In this document: positions 1 through 5,746 of the stretch, in pieces
Numbering within the stretch: the first letter of the stretch is position 1
How the letters are laid out: every line of letters starts with the position of its first letter
From: SG8-41 sp036397875
GTDB lineage: Bacteria; Pseudomonadota; Gammaproteobacteria; Burkholderiales; SG8-41
DNA length: 9,112 nt
NCBI GenBank assembly: GCA_036397875.1
Contig: DASWIC010000232.1
Span: 1-9,112, forward strand
Direction of reading: 5' to 3'
The notes under the pieces: model-generated
The model's database searches: none
What the model was told of the DNA's origin: nothing
The model's input: only the letters and a program-made list of their open reading frames with translations
Translations under genes and position numbers: made by a program

Positions 1-1
1 C

Positions 2-292
2 GAGAACTTCGCCAGCGGCATCGGCGGGGTGACGGTGGTCGCCTACCTCTCCGCGCTGTGCAACCTGCGCTTCACCGCGACCCAGTACGCGCTGCTCTCC
101 GCTCTGGCGAGCATCGCCGGCCGGTTCCTCACCGGAACGACCGCGGGAGCGGTCATCGACGCGATCGGCTATGTGAACTTCTACCTGCTGACCACGCTCG
201 CCGCCGTGCCCGGCGTGATCCTCTTCTGGTTCATGATCCGCTCCGGGCTTGCCGACCTGTCAATCGGCTCGGCAGGCAAGGACGACTCATGA
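2..292 (+). CDS. ampG: AmpG-like muropeptide MFS permease, C-terminal part (5' end outside window)
   Basis: This is the last 96 codons of a membrane transporter whose 5' part lies before the window; the frame is open from base 2 to the TGA at 290-292. The visible protein has about three hydrophobic segments (roughly residues 7-21, 27-47 and 56-76 of the fragment), separated by short charged loops. The stretch containing LCNLRFTATQYALLSALAS, followed by a glycine-rich helix ending in the AIGYVNFYLLT region, matches what I know of the C-terminal helices of AmpG. AmpG is the major-facilitator permease that imports anhydro-muropeptides across the inner membrane for cell-wall recycling. The protein ends in a short hydrophilic tail (GSAGKDDS). 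It is convergent with metW, 64 bp away. Family assignment is good for a fragment, but another AmpG-like MFS member with a different substrate cannot be excluded. Confidence 0.8.
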   Translation, partial: ENFASGIGGVTVVAYLSALCNLRFTATQYALLSALASIAGRFLTGTTAGAVIDAIGYVNFYLLTTLAAVPGVILFWFMIRSGLADLSIGSAGKDDS

Positions 293-300
293 TGGTTCCG

Positions 301-342
301 CGACAGTAGGGGTTCCCGACACTATTCCCCGGCCAACTGTCG
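301..342. repeat. Imperfect inverted repeat between the convergent ampG and metW ends
   Basis: CGACAGT at 301-307 is the exact reverse complement of ACTGTCG at 336-342. Nested inside, GGGG (309-312) faces CCCC (327-330), giving a possible two-part hairpin with a 14-nt loop. There is no T-run after it on either strand, so it is a weak candidate for a bidirectional terminator or RNA-stabilising structure between two converging genes. It may have no function. Confidence 0.35.
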
Positions 343-356
343 TCAGCCGTCAGTCG

Positions 357-962
357 TCACGCTTTTTGAAAGCGGTACACCGCCAGCGCCCCGCGCAGGT
401 TCGGAAGCATCGCGACCTTTTGCCCCTTGGTGATCACCGTGCGTTCCAGGATGCGCACGCCGTGGGCGCGGCAGAAATCCTCGAAATCGGTGATCGTGCA
501 CAAGTGGACGTTGGGCGTGTCGAACCACTGGAAGGGGAGATTGTCGGAGACCGGCATGTGCCCGTTGATCACCTGCAGCCGGTTCTTCCAGTAGCCGAAA
601 TTGGGAAAGGTGACGATCCCTTCGCGCCCGACCCGCAGCATGTCCCGGATGATGCGCTCGCTGTTCTTCACCGCCTGCAGCGTCTGCGACAGGATCACGT
701 AGTCGAATGACAGGTTCTCGAAGTCGGAGAGCCCGCGCTCGAGGTCGCTCTGGATCACGTTGACGCCGTTGTTCACGCACGCGGCCACGCCGTCGTCGTC
801 GATTTCCACCCCGTAGCCGGTGACGCGGCGGCTTTCCCGCAGGTAGCGCAGGAGGCCGCCGTCGCCGCATCCCAGGTCGAGCACGCTGGAGCCCATGGTC
901 ACCCAGCCGGCGATGGCCGCGAAATCCGGGCGCTGCGTGACGGTAGCGTTGCCGTTCTTCAC
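357..962 (-). CDS. metW: MetW, methionine biosynthesis methyltransferase-like protein
   Basis: A 201-aa class I SAM-dependent methyltransferase-fold protein of the MetW family, whose usual length is about 195-200 aa. The glycine-rich SAM-binding motif LDLGCGDGG lies at residues 28-36, the acidic EIDDDG strand end at 53-58, and the MetW-typical FPNFGYWKNR at 119-128. MetW is almost always encoded beside metX and is reported to work with the homoserine acyltransferase in methionine synthesis; its exact activity is less clear than MetX's. I chose the GTG at 962-960 because it overlaps the metX stop as GTGA, has a GGGAAAGG purine tract (973-980) ten bases upstream, and gives the normal family length. 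The first in-frame ATG (residue 23) would cut into the SAM fold. The same frame stays open far upstream inside metX, but that part is an antisense-free frame shadow, not coding. It is translationally coupled to metX and presumably shares its SAM control. Confidence 0.93.
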   Translation of the reverse strand: MKNGNATVTQRPDFAAIAGWVTMGSSVLDLGCGDGGLLRYLRESRRVTGYGVEIDDDGVAACVNNGVNVIQSDLERGLSDFENLSFDYVILSQTLQAVKNSERIIRDMLRVGREGIVTFPNFGYWKNRLQVINGHMPVSDNLPFQWFDTPNVHLCTITDFEDFCRAHGVRILERTVITKGQKVAMLPNLRGALAVYRFQKA

Positions 963-2107
963 GCGCCGGATGCCTTTCCCACGCGGTCGAAATAGGCGGC
1001 GATCAGGCGGTGGTAGCGCGGATCCTCGAGCAGGAACGCGTCGTGCCCGTGCGGCGCGTCGATCTCGGCGTAGGTCACGTCCAGCCGGTTGTCGAGCAGC
1101 GCCTTCACGATCTCGCGCGAGCGTTCGGGGGAGAAGCGCCAGTCGGTGGTGAAGGAGACGACCAGGAAATTCGCCCGGGCCGGCGCGAGCGCCTTCGCCA
1201 GATTTCCGCCGTGCTCCAGCGCGGGGTCGAAATAGTCGAGCACCTTGGTGATGCGAAGATAGGTATTGGCGTCGAAGTACTCCGAGAACTTGCGGCCCTG
1301 GTGGCGCAGGTAGGACTCGATCTCGAACTCGGAGTCGAAGCTGTAGTTGAGCTTCCCGTTCTTCAGCTGCCGGCCGAACTTGGCCGCCATCTCGTCGTCG
1401 GAAAGATAGGTAATGTGCCCGATCATCCGCGCGACGCGCAGCCCCCGCGTGGGTTGCGTGCTGAATTCGTAATAGTGCCCGTCGTGGAAATCCGGGTCGG
1501 TGATGATCGCCTGGCGCGCGACCTCGTTGAAGGCAATGTTCTGCGCCGACAGGTTGGGCGCGCAGGCGATCACGATCGAGTGGCGCACGCGCTCGGGGAA
1601 ACTGATTGTCCACTGCAGGGCCTGCATCGCGCCGAGGCTGCCCCCGATCACGGCGGCGAAGCGCTGGATGCCGAGATGGTCGGCGAGCCGCGCCTGGGTC
1701 GCGACCCAGTCTTCCACCGTCACCACCGGGAAATCCGCGCCCCAGGGCCTGCCGGTGCGGGGATTGGCGCTCATCGGCCCGGTCGAGCCGTGGCAGCCGC
1801 CGAGATTGTTCACGCCGATCACGAAAAATCGGCTGGTGTCCACCGGCTTGCCGGGACCGATCATGTTGTCCCACCAGCCGACGTTCTGCGGGTCGTCGGC
1901 GTAGTGGCCGGCGACGTGGTGGGCGGCGTTCAGCGCGTGGCACACCAGCACCGCGTTCGAGCGCTCGGGGTTGAGCGTGCCGTAGGTCTCGTAGACGAGC
2001 TCGTACTCGTCCATCACCGCGCCGCTCTTCAACCGCACCGGCTCGCTGAACCTGGCGCTCAGCGGTGAAACGATGCCCACGGATTTCGAAGTGATCCCAG
2101 TATCCAT
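959..2107 (-). CDS. metX: Homoserine O-acyltransferase MetX (probably O-succinyltransferase)
   Basis: A 382-aa alpha/beta-hydrolase-fold enzyme that acylates homoserine, the first committed step of methionine synthesis. The nucleophile is Ser157 in the elbow GGSLG (155-159), with Asp322 in TTDWRF and His355 in APHGHDAF completing the triad; Arg227 in LRVARMIGHITY is the usual substrate-binding arginine. The N-terminal landmarks YETYGTLN (39-46) and CHALN (56-60) are family-typical. Betaproteobacterial MetX enzymes very like this one are annotated as homoserine O-succinyltransferases, and the arginine after Asp-Trp in DWRF is, as I recall, tied to succinyl-CoA preference. Acyl choice is therefore inferred, not shown. 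The ATG at 2107 is the only in-frame ATG, GTG or TTG between an upstream in-frame TGA and the conserved GIVSP start region, although no good Shine-Dalgarno precedes it. It has its own promoter and a SAM-II-like riboswitch leader, and overlaps metW by 4 bp. Confidence 0.95.
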   Translation of the reverse strand: MDTGITSKSVGIVSPLSARFSEPVRLKSGAVMDEYELVYETYGTLNPERSNAVLVCHALNAAHHVAGHYADDPQNVGWWDNMIGPGKPVDTSRFFVIGVNNLGGCHGSTGPMSANPRTGRPWGADFPVVTVEDWVATQARLADHLGIQRFAAVIGGSLGAMQALQWTISFPERVRHSIVIACAPNLSAQNIAFNEVARQAIITDPDFHDGHYYEFSTQPTRGLRVARMIGHITYLSDDEMAAKFGRQLKNGKLNYSFDSEFEIESYLRHQGRKFSEYFDANTYLRITKVLDYFDPALEHGGNLAKALAPARANFLVVSFTTDWRFSPERSREIVKALLDNRLDVTYAEIDAPHGHDAFLLEDPRYHRLIAAYFDRVGKASGA

Positions 2108-2144
2108 AAAATCAAGAACCCGGCGAGCTTGCGCGGGCCGGGTT
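2108..2144 (-). terminator. Hairpin with U-rich tail before metX ATG: candidate attenuator
   Basis: On the minus strand AACCCGGC (2144-2137) pairs perfectly with GCCGGGTT (2124-2117) across a 12-nt loop. It is followed by TCTTGATTTT (2117-2108 area), which runs directly into the metX ATG. The stem is strong and the tail is U-rich but interrupted, so intrinsic termination would be moderate. Its place between a SAM-II-like aptamer and the start codon suggests a SAM-controlled attenuator. Alternatively, the 3' arm may simply occlude the ribosome site. Confidence 0.5.
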
Positions 2145-2164
2145 GGAAAAAACTGGGAGGTTTT

Positions 2165-2217
2165 CTCTTTAGCCGGATTTGTAACGCGCCCGCAAGCTGA
2201 ATATCAAATCGGCGCGG
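2165..2217 (-). ncRNA. SAM-II (SAM-alpha) riboswitch in metX leader
   Basis: The minus-strand leader contains, in order: CGCGCC (2216-2211), GATTTG (2210-2205), a short linker with CTTGC, GGCGCG (2190-2185), TTA, CAAATC (2181-2176) and GGCTAAAGAG (2174-2165). CGCGCC/GGCGCG form a perfect 6-bp P1. GATTTG/CAAATC form a perfect 6-bp pseudoknot helix between the P1 loop and the downstream strand. This is the architecture of the class II SAM riboswitch as I know it, including the GATTT start of the loop, the TTGC before the P1 3' strand, and the GCTAAA 3' element. The G-C pair at the end of the pseudoknot helix replaces the A-U found in the crystallised metagenomic RNA, so pairing is kept. SAM-II RNAs regulate metA/metX and related genes, chiefly in Alphaproteobacteria. 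The RNA lies 58 nt upstream of the metX ATG. Assignment is from motif recall, with no covariance-model search. Confidence 0.85.
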
Positions 2218-2224
2218 CAGAAAG

Positions 2225-2247
2225 CGGGGCCAACCTTACCCGCCCCG
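2225..2247 (-). terminator. Weak hairpin after ptsI, overlapping metX promoter
   Basis: CGGGGC (2247-2242) and GCCCCG (2230-2225) can form a 6-bp stem with an 11-nt loop, followed by CTTTCTG, on the minus strand. It starts 18 nt after the ptsI stop. As an intrinsic terminator it is marginal, because the loop is long and there are only three consecutive Ts. It lies over the spacer and -10 of the proposed metX promoter. Confidence 0.3.
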
Positions 2248-2261
2248 TCTGCGCTTGTCAA
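2233..2261 (-). promoter_or_regulatory. Candidate sigma-70 promoter of metXW
   Basis: A consensus -35 TTGACA (2261-2256) is followed by a 17-nt spacer and TAAGGT (2238-2233), a weak -10. It begins four bases after the ptsI stop codon and would start transcription near 2226, just ahead of the SAM-II-like aptamer. The resulting leader is about 120 nt. The perfect -35 and ideal spacing support it; the poor -10 limits confidence. Confidence 0.6.
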
Positions 2262-2264
2262 ATA

Positions 2265-3992
2265 CTAACTATTAAGCTGGTCGAGCAGCGCGCGGAGCTT
2301 CCCGGGGTCGCTTGCCCGCAGCATTTTCTGCGCGAGCGGCCGCAACCGGGAAAAATTCGACTTGAGGATGATCTGCTTGACGTCGAGCAGGTGCGCGATG
2401 TGCATCGAGTACTGGCGCAGCCCGAACGCCAGCAGCAACCGCGTCAGGGTGACGTCGCCGGCCATCTCGCCGCAGAGCGCAACCGGAACCTTGGCCCGGT
2501 CGGCGGTCCGGATGATGCCGGCGAGGAGGTTCAGCACCGCGGGATGCAGGGGGTCGTAGAGGTGCGCCACCGTATCGTCGGTGCGGTCGATCGCGAGCGT
2601 GTACTGGATGAGGTCGTTGGTGCCGATCGAAAGGAAATCGAGCCTGCGGATGAACATGCCGAGCGCGAGCGCGGCGGCCGGCACCTCGATCATGCCGCCC
2701 ACCTGGATCTCAGGGTCGTAAGGCGTGCCCTCCTCCTCGAGGCTCTGCCGGGCGCGCCCGATCAGCTCGAGCGTCTGGTCGATCTCGGCCGCGGTGGCGA
2801 GCATCGGGATGAGGATGTTGATCTTGCCGTAGTGGGACGCGCGCAGCATGGCGCGCAGCTGCGTGATGAAGCGCTGCGGCTCGGTCAGGCACAGCCGGAT
2901 CGCGCGCAGCCCGAGCGCCGGGTTGGTGATGACGCGCTGCGGGTCCTGGTCCTTGTCGGCGCCGAGGTCGTAGGTCCGGATCGTGACCGGCATGCCCTCC
3001 ATGTCCGAGGCGACCTTGCGGTAGGCCTCGAACTGCTCGTCCTCGTCCGGCAGATCGGGGCGGTTGAGGAACAGGAACTCGCTGCGGAACAGGCCGATGC
3101 CGGTGGCCCCGTTCGCCAGCGCTTCCACGACGTCCGCCGGCAGCTCGATATTGGCCTGCAGCTCCACCGCCACGCCGTCGAGCGTGACCGCGCGGCGGCC
3201 CTTCAAGCGCCGCAGCTTCTGCCGCTCGAGGTCGAACTGCTGTTGCAGCCGCTGATACTCGGCGAGCACCTGCTCGTCGGGGTCCACGATCACGACACCC
3301 TGGGTGCCGTCCACGATGACGATCTCGTGCTCCCGGATCATCTGCCACGCGCGGTGCAGGGCCACGATCGAGGGGATCGCGAGGCTGCGCGCCACCACGG
3401 CGGTGTGCGAGGTCGTGCCGCCGAGATCGGTGATGAAGCTCGCGAAGCGGTGCTGCTTGAACTGCACCACGTCGGCGGGAGAGAGGTCGTGCGCGACCAG
3501 GATCAGGTCGCGCTCGGAGTCCGCCTGCAGCGGCGGCGGCACGTAGCCGGGCTGCCCGGAGAGCGCTTTCATCACGCGCTCGGCGACCTGAACGACGTCG
3601 GCCTTGCGCTCGCGCAGATACCCGTCGACGATCTCGTCGAAGCGGGCGACCAGGGCATCGGTTTGCAGCTTGAGCGCCCATTCCGCGTTGCAGTTTTCCG
3701 TTTCAATGATCCGGCGCGGCGCCACCGAAAGCGTGGCGTCATCGAGGATCATCTGGTGCAGGTTGATGAAGGCGCTGATTTCCGGGGGGGCGGAGGCGGG
3801 GATGCTCCCGCGCAGCCCGTCGAATTCCGCGCGTACCTGCTTGATCGCCGCGTCGAAGCGGGCGGATTCCTCCGCGGCCTGGTGCGCGGGTACCTCGTAG
3901 CGCGGCACCTCCAGACCCGCGTGCGTCAGCAGGTGCGCATGCCCGATGGCGACACCGCCGGAGACACCGATGCCGTGGATGGTAAAGCTCAT
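2265..3992 (-). CDS. ptsI: Phosphoenolpyruvate-protein phosphotransferase (PTS Enzyme I)
   Basis: A 575-aa cytoplasmic Enzyme I, the normal length for the family, which takes phosphate from PEP and passes it to HPr. The N-terminal part (about 1-230) holds the HPr-binding region and the phospho-histidine domain, with the active His196 in GGTTSHTAVVARS (191-203). The C-terminal PEP-binding TIM barrel (about 260-575) shows LFRSEFLFL (301-309), IRTYDLGADK (338-347), MIEVPAA (434-440), SIGTNDLIQYT (455-465) and the catalytic cysteine Cys507 in LCGEMAGD. All expected catalytic residues are therefore present. The ATG is ten bases after the ptsH stop, with an AAGG purine tract directly against it; the GIGVSGGVAIG strand right after the start fits the family N-terminus. 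It is the last gene of the gsh-PTS operon. A run of seven C in the sense strand near residues 68-70 is intact in frame here. Confidence 0.97.
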   Translation of the reverse strand: MSFTIHGIGVSGGVAIGHAHLLTHAGLEVPRYEVPAHQAAEESARFDAAIKQVRAEFDGLRGSIPASAPPEISAFINLHQMILDDATLSVAPRRIIETENCNAEWALKLQTDALVARFDEIVDGYLRERKADVVQVAERVMKALSGQPGYVPPPLQADSERDLILVAHDLSPADVVQFKQHRFASFITDLGGTTSHTAVVARSLAIPSIVALHRAWQMIREHEIVIVDGTQGVVIVDPDEQVLAEYQRLQQQFDLERQKLRRLKGRRAVTLDGVAVELQANIELPADVVEALANGATGIGLFRSEFLFLNRPDLPDEDEQFEAYRKVASDMEGMPVTIRTYDLGADKDQDPQRVITNPALGLRAIRLCLTEPQRFITQLRAMLRASHYGKINILIPMLATAAEIDQTLELIGRARQSLEEEGTPYDPEIQVGGMIEVPAAALALGMFIRRLDFLSIGTNDLIQYTLAIDRTDDTVAHLYDPLHPAVLNLLAGIIRTADRAKVPVALCGEMAGDVTLTRLLLAFGLRQYSMHIAHLLDVKQIILKSNFSRLRPLAQKMLRASDPGKLRALLDQLNS

Positions 3993-4002
3993 CCTTCAGG
4001 TG

Positions 4003-4272
4003 CTAGTCGTGTTCCTCGAACCGGCCCGCGATCAGCCGGGTTACGGCCGCCAGGGCTTCCACTTCGTCGGGCCCGTCGGTCTCGACCACCAGCGTCGAGC
4101 CATTGGCCGCCGCCAGCATCATGACCCCCATGATGCTCTTGGCGTTGACGCGGCGGCCGTTGCGGCTCACCCAGACATTCGACTTGAAGCGGCTGGCGAC
4201 CTGCGTCAGCTTGGCCGATGCCCGGGCGTGCAGGCCGAGCTTGTTGATGATCTCAACTTCCTGTTGCAGCAT
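4003..4272 (-). CDS. ptsH: HPr phosphocarrier protein
   Basis: An 89-aa HPr, the small phosphocarrier that receives phosphate from Enzyme I on His15 and hands it to EIIA proteins. His15 lies in NKLGLHARASAKL (10-22). Ser46, in NAKSIMGVMML, is the site of HPr kinase regulation in bacteria that have hprK, as many betaproteobacteria do; hprK itself is not in the window. I chose the ATG at 4272 because it places the histidine at residue 15 and the serine at residue 46. An upstream ATG at 4317 would add 15 residues unlike any HPr. The chosen start overlaps the end of the EIIA gene by 20 nt and has only a weak ribosome site, so translation is probably coupled to EIIA. It is followed by ptsI after 10 nt. 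Confidence 0.96.
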   Translation of the reverse strand: MLQQEVEIINKLGLHARASAKLTQVASRFKSNVWVSRNGRRVNAKSIMGVMMLAAANGSTLVVETDGPDEVEALAAVTRLIAGRFEEHD

Positions 4273-4675
4273 TTTTGACGACCAGCGCCGGGGCGGGAAT
4301 GCGCACGACGCCGTCACAGCCGCCGCTGACCGCCTTGGTGACGGCGGTGGCGAGCGGCCGGTCGCGGTAATTGAGGACGCGGATCAGCATCGGCAGGTTC
4401 ACGCCCGCGACGCCCTCGATATTGCCGGGGACGAGGAGCTTGGCGGCGATATTGGCGGGCGAGCCGCCGTACATGTCCGACAGGATCAGCACCCCGTCAC
4501 CCTCATTCAGGTCCTTCACGAGCTTGCGCGCCTGCGGCAGCATCTGCAGCGGATCGTCCTGCGCGGTGATGCTCAACTGCCGCAACCGGGGCGGGCGCTT
4601 GTTCAACACATGGCTCGCGCAATGAATCAGGGCCTCGCCGAGGGTGCCGTGCGAGATGATCAGAATCCCAATCAT
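4253..4675 (-). CDS. Mannose-family PTS EIIA protein, orphan
   Basis: A 140-aa single-domain protein of the PTS EIIA mannose/fructose family (ManX N-terminal-like). The phospho-accepting histidine is His9 in IISHG (6-10), and the conserved Asp67 lies in SDMYGGSPAN (66-75), both at the places expected for EIIA-Man. The protein ends with no EIIB domain, and no EIIB, EIIC or EIID gene lies nearby. It therefore probably receives phosphate from HPr without feeding a sugar permease, and its role is likely regulatory; that is inference. Betaproteobacteria commonly carry this gene before ptsH and ptsI. Its start ATG at 4675 gives the standard family N-terminus. A 95-bp spacer separates it from gshB, with no convincing promoter, so read-through from the gsh genes is likely. 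Confidence 0.92.
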   Translation of the reverse strand: MIGILIISHGTLGEALIHCASHVLNKRPPRLRQLSITAQDDPLQMLPQARKLVKDLNEGDGVLILSDMYGGSPANIAAKLLVPGNIEGVAGVNLPMLIRVLNYRDRPLATAVTKAVSGGCDGVVRIPAPALVVKNAATGS

Positions 4676-4770
4676 GTAAGCGGATTAGATCCCTGTAATA
4701 AAGCTGCAATAGTCTACTCTTTTGCGCTGCAGCACGCAGGCGCCGGAATGCGCGCGCACGACGGGGAGGA

Positions 4771-5712
4771 TCAACGAAGCGCCTGTTCGAGCGTGTCCAT
4801 AAACATGCCGGCGACATTGAAGCCGGTCTGCTCAGTGATTTCCTGGAAGCAGGTGGGGCTGGTGACGTTGACCTCGGTCAGCCAGTCGCCGATCACGTCG
4901 AGGCCGACCAGCAGCAGCCCCTCGCCGGCGAGAGCAGGCCCGAGCGCGTCCGCGATTTCGCGATCGCGTTTCGAGAGCGCGCGCGCGACACCCGTCGCGC
5001 CGGCGGCGAGGTTGCCGCGCGTCTCGCCCGGCCGCGGGATGCGCGCGAGGCTATGGGGCACGGCCCGGCCCCCGATCAGGAGCACGCGCTTGTCGCCTTC
5101 CTGGATCTCCGCGATATAGCGCTGGGCCATGATGGTGCGGCGGCCGAAGTGCGTGACGGTCTCGATGATGACGTTGACGTTGGGATCGTCCTGGCGCGCG
5201 CGAAACACCGACGCGCCGCCCATGCCGTCGAGCGGCTTCAAAATCACGTCGCGGTGCTCCGCCAGGAATTCCCGGATGAGCGGCTCGCGCCGCGTTACCA
5301 CGGTGGGCGGCGCGAATTGGGGAAACCGGGCGATCGCCATCTTCTCGTTCCAGTCGCGGATCGCGCGCGGGCGGTTGAATACGCGCGCGCCCTGCGACTC
5401 CGCAAGCTCGAGAAGATAGGTGCTGTAGATATACTCCATGTCGAACGGCGGATCCTTGCGCATCAGCACGGCGTCGAAATCCCGTAGCGGCGTTGTCTTG
5501 GGCCCCTCGGCGCGATACCAGCCCGGTTTCTCACCCGTCAGGTGAATCCGGCGCGCGTTGCCGTGCACGCTGCCGCCGCTCCACGCGAGGTCTTCCTGCT
5601 CCAGCGCGTACAGCTCGTGCCGCCGCGCGGCAGCCTCGCGCATGATCGCGAAGGTGGTGTCCTTGTAGATCTTGAAGGAGTCGAGGGGATCGACGACGAA
5701 CGCCAACTTCAT
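4771..5712 (-). CDS. gshB: Glutathione synthetase
   Basis: A 313-aa ATP-grasp enzyme that joins glycine to gamma-glutamylcysteine, the second step of glutathione synthesis, in the cytoplasm. The N-terminal domain opens with MKLAFVVDPLDSFKIYKDTT and contains MRKDPPFD (84-91). The ATP-grasp core shows VILKPLDGMGGASVF (156-170), EIQEGDKRVLLI (202-213) and the metal/substrate segment LTEVNVTSPTCFQEI (278-292). The length is normal for proteobacterial GshB (about 315 aa). The ATG at 5712 starts the conserved first strand and has AGGA seven bases upstream. The frame is open further upstream to 5853, but that part has no family similarity and overlaps gshA. It begins 34 nt after the gshA stop, so the two are almost certainly co-transcribed. 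Confidence 0.97.
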   Translation of the reverse strand: MKLAFVVDPLDSFKIYKDTTFAIMREAAARRHELYALEQEDLAWSGGSVHGNARRIHLTGEKPGWYRAEGPKTTPLRDFDAVLMRKDPPFDMEYIYSTYLLELAESQGARVFNRPRAIRDWNEKMAIARFPQFAPPTVVTRREPLIREFLAEHRDVILKPLDGMGGASVFRARQDDPNVNVIIETVTHFGRRTIMAQRYIAEIQEGDKRVLLIGGRAVPHSLARIPRPGETRGNLAAGATGVARALSKRDREIADALGPALAGEGLLLVGLDVIGDWLTEVNVTSPTCFQEITEQTGFNVAGMFMDTLEQALR

Positions 5713-5746
5713 AGGACCATCCTGCCTGCCGCTTGCTGCGTACGGC

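Noticed and set aside
963..1943. N-terminal extension of metW to a 528-aa protein
   Set aside because: The added residues are an Arg/Pro-rich out-of-frame reading of metX. The GTG at 962 gives the normal MetW length and a GTGA overlap.
1010..2068. 352-codon open frame on the + strand opposite metX
   Set aside because: It is an antisense shadow of metX with Val/Arg/His-rich composition and no recognisable motif.
3784..3790. Run of seven identical bases inside ptsI as a possible phase-variable frameshift
   Set aside because: The reading frame is intact through it, and such short runs are common in GC-rich genes. Nothing suggests phase variation of Enzyme I.
2073..4124. Very long open frame on the + strand (683 codons) opposite ptsI and the metX leader
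   Set aside because: It is an antisense shadow of ptsI in GC-rich DNA. The translation is Arg/His/Asp/Val-rich with no domain, and it also crosses the riboswitch and promoter region.
4273..4317. Upstream ATG extending HPr by 15 residues
   Set aside because: The extension is unlike any HPr and would move the active histidine from residue 15 to 30. The ATG at 4272 fits the family exactly.
4676..4770. Possible internal promoter before the EIIA gene (TTGCAG with TAATCC, 16-nt spacing)
   Set aside because: Both hexamers match the consensus poorly. The AT-rich patch (about 4680-4725) is suggestive but not enough to call, and no terminator follows gshB.
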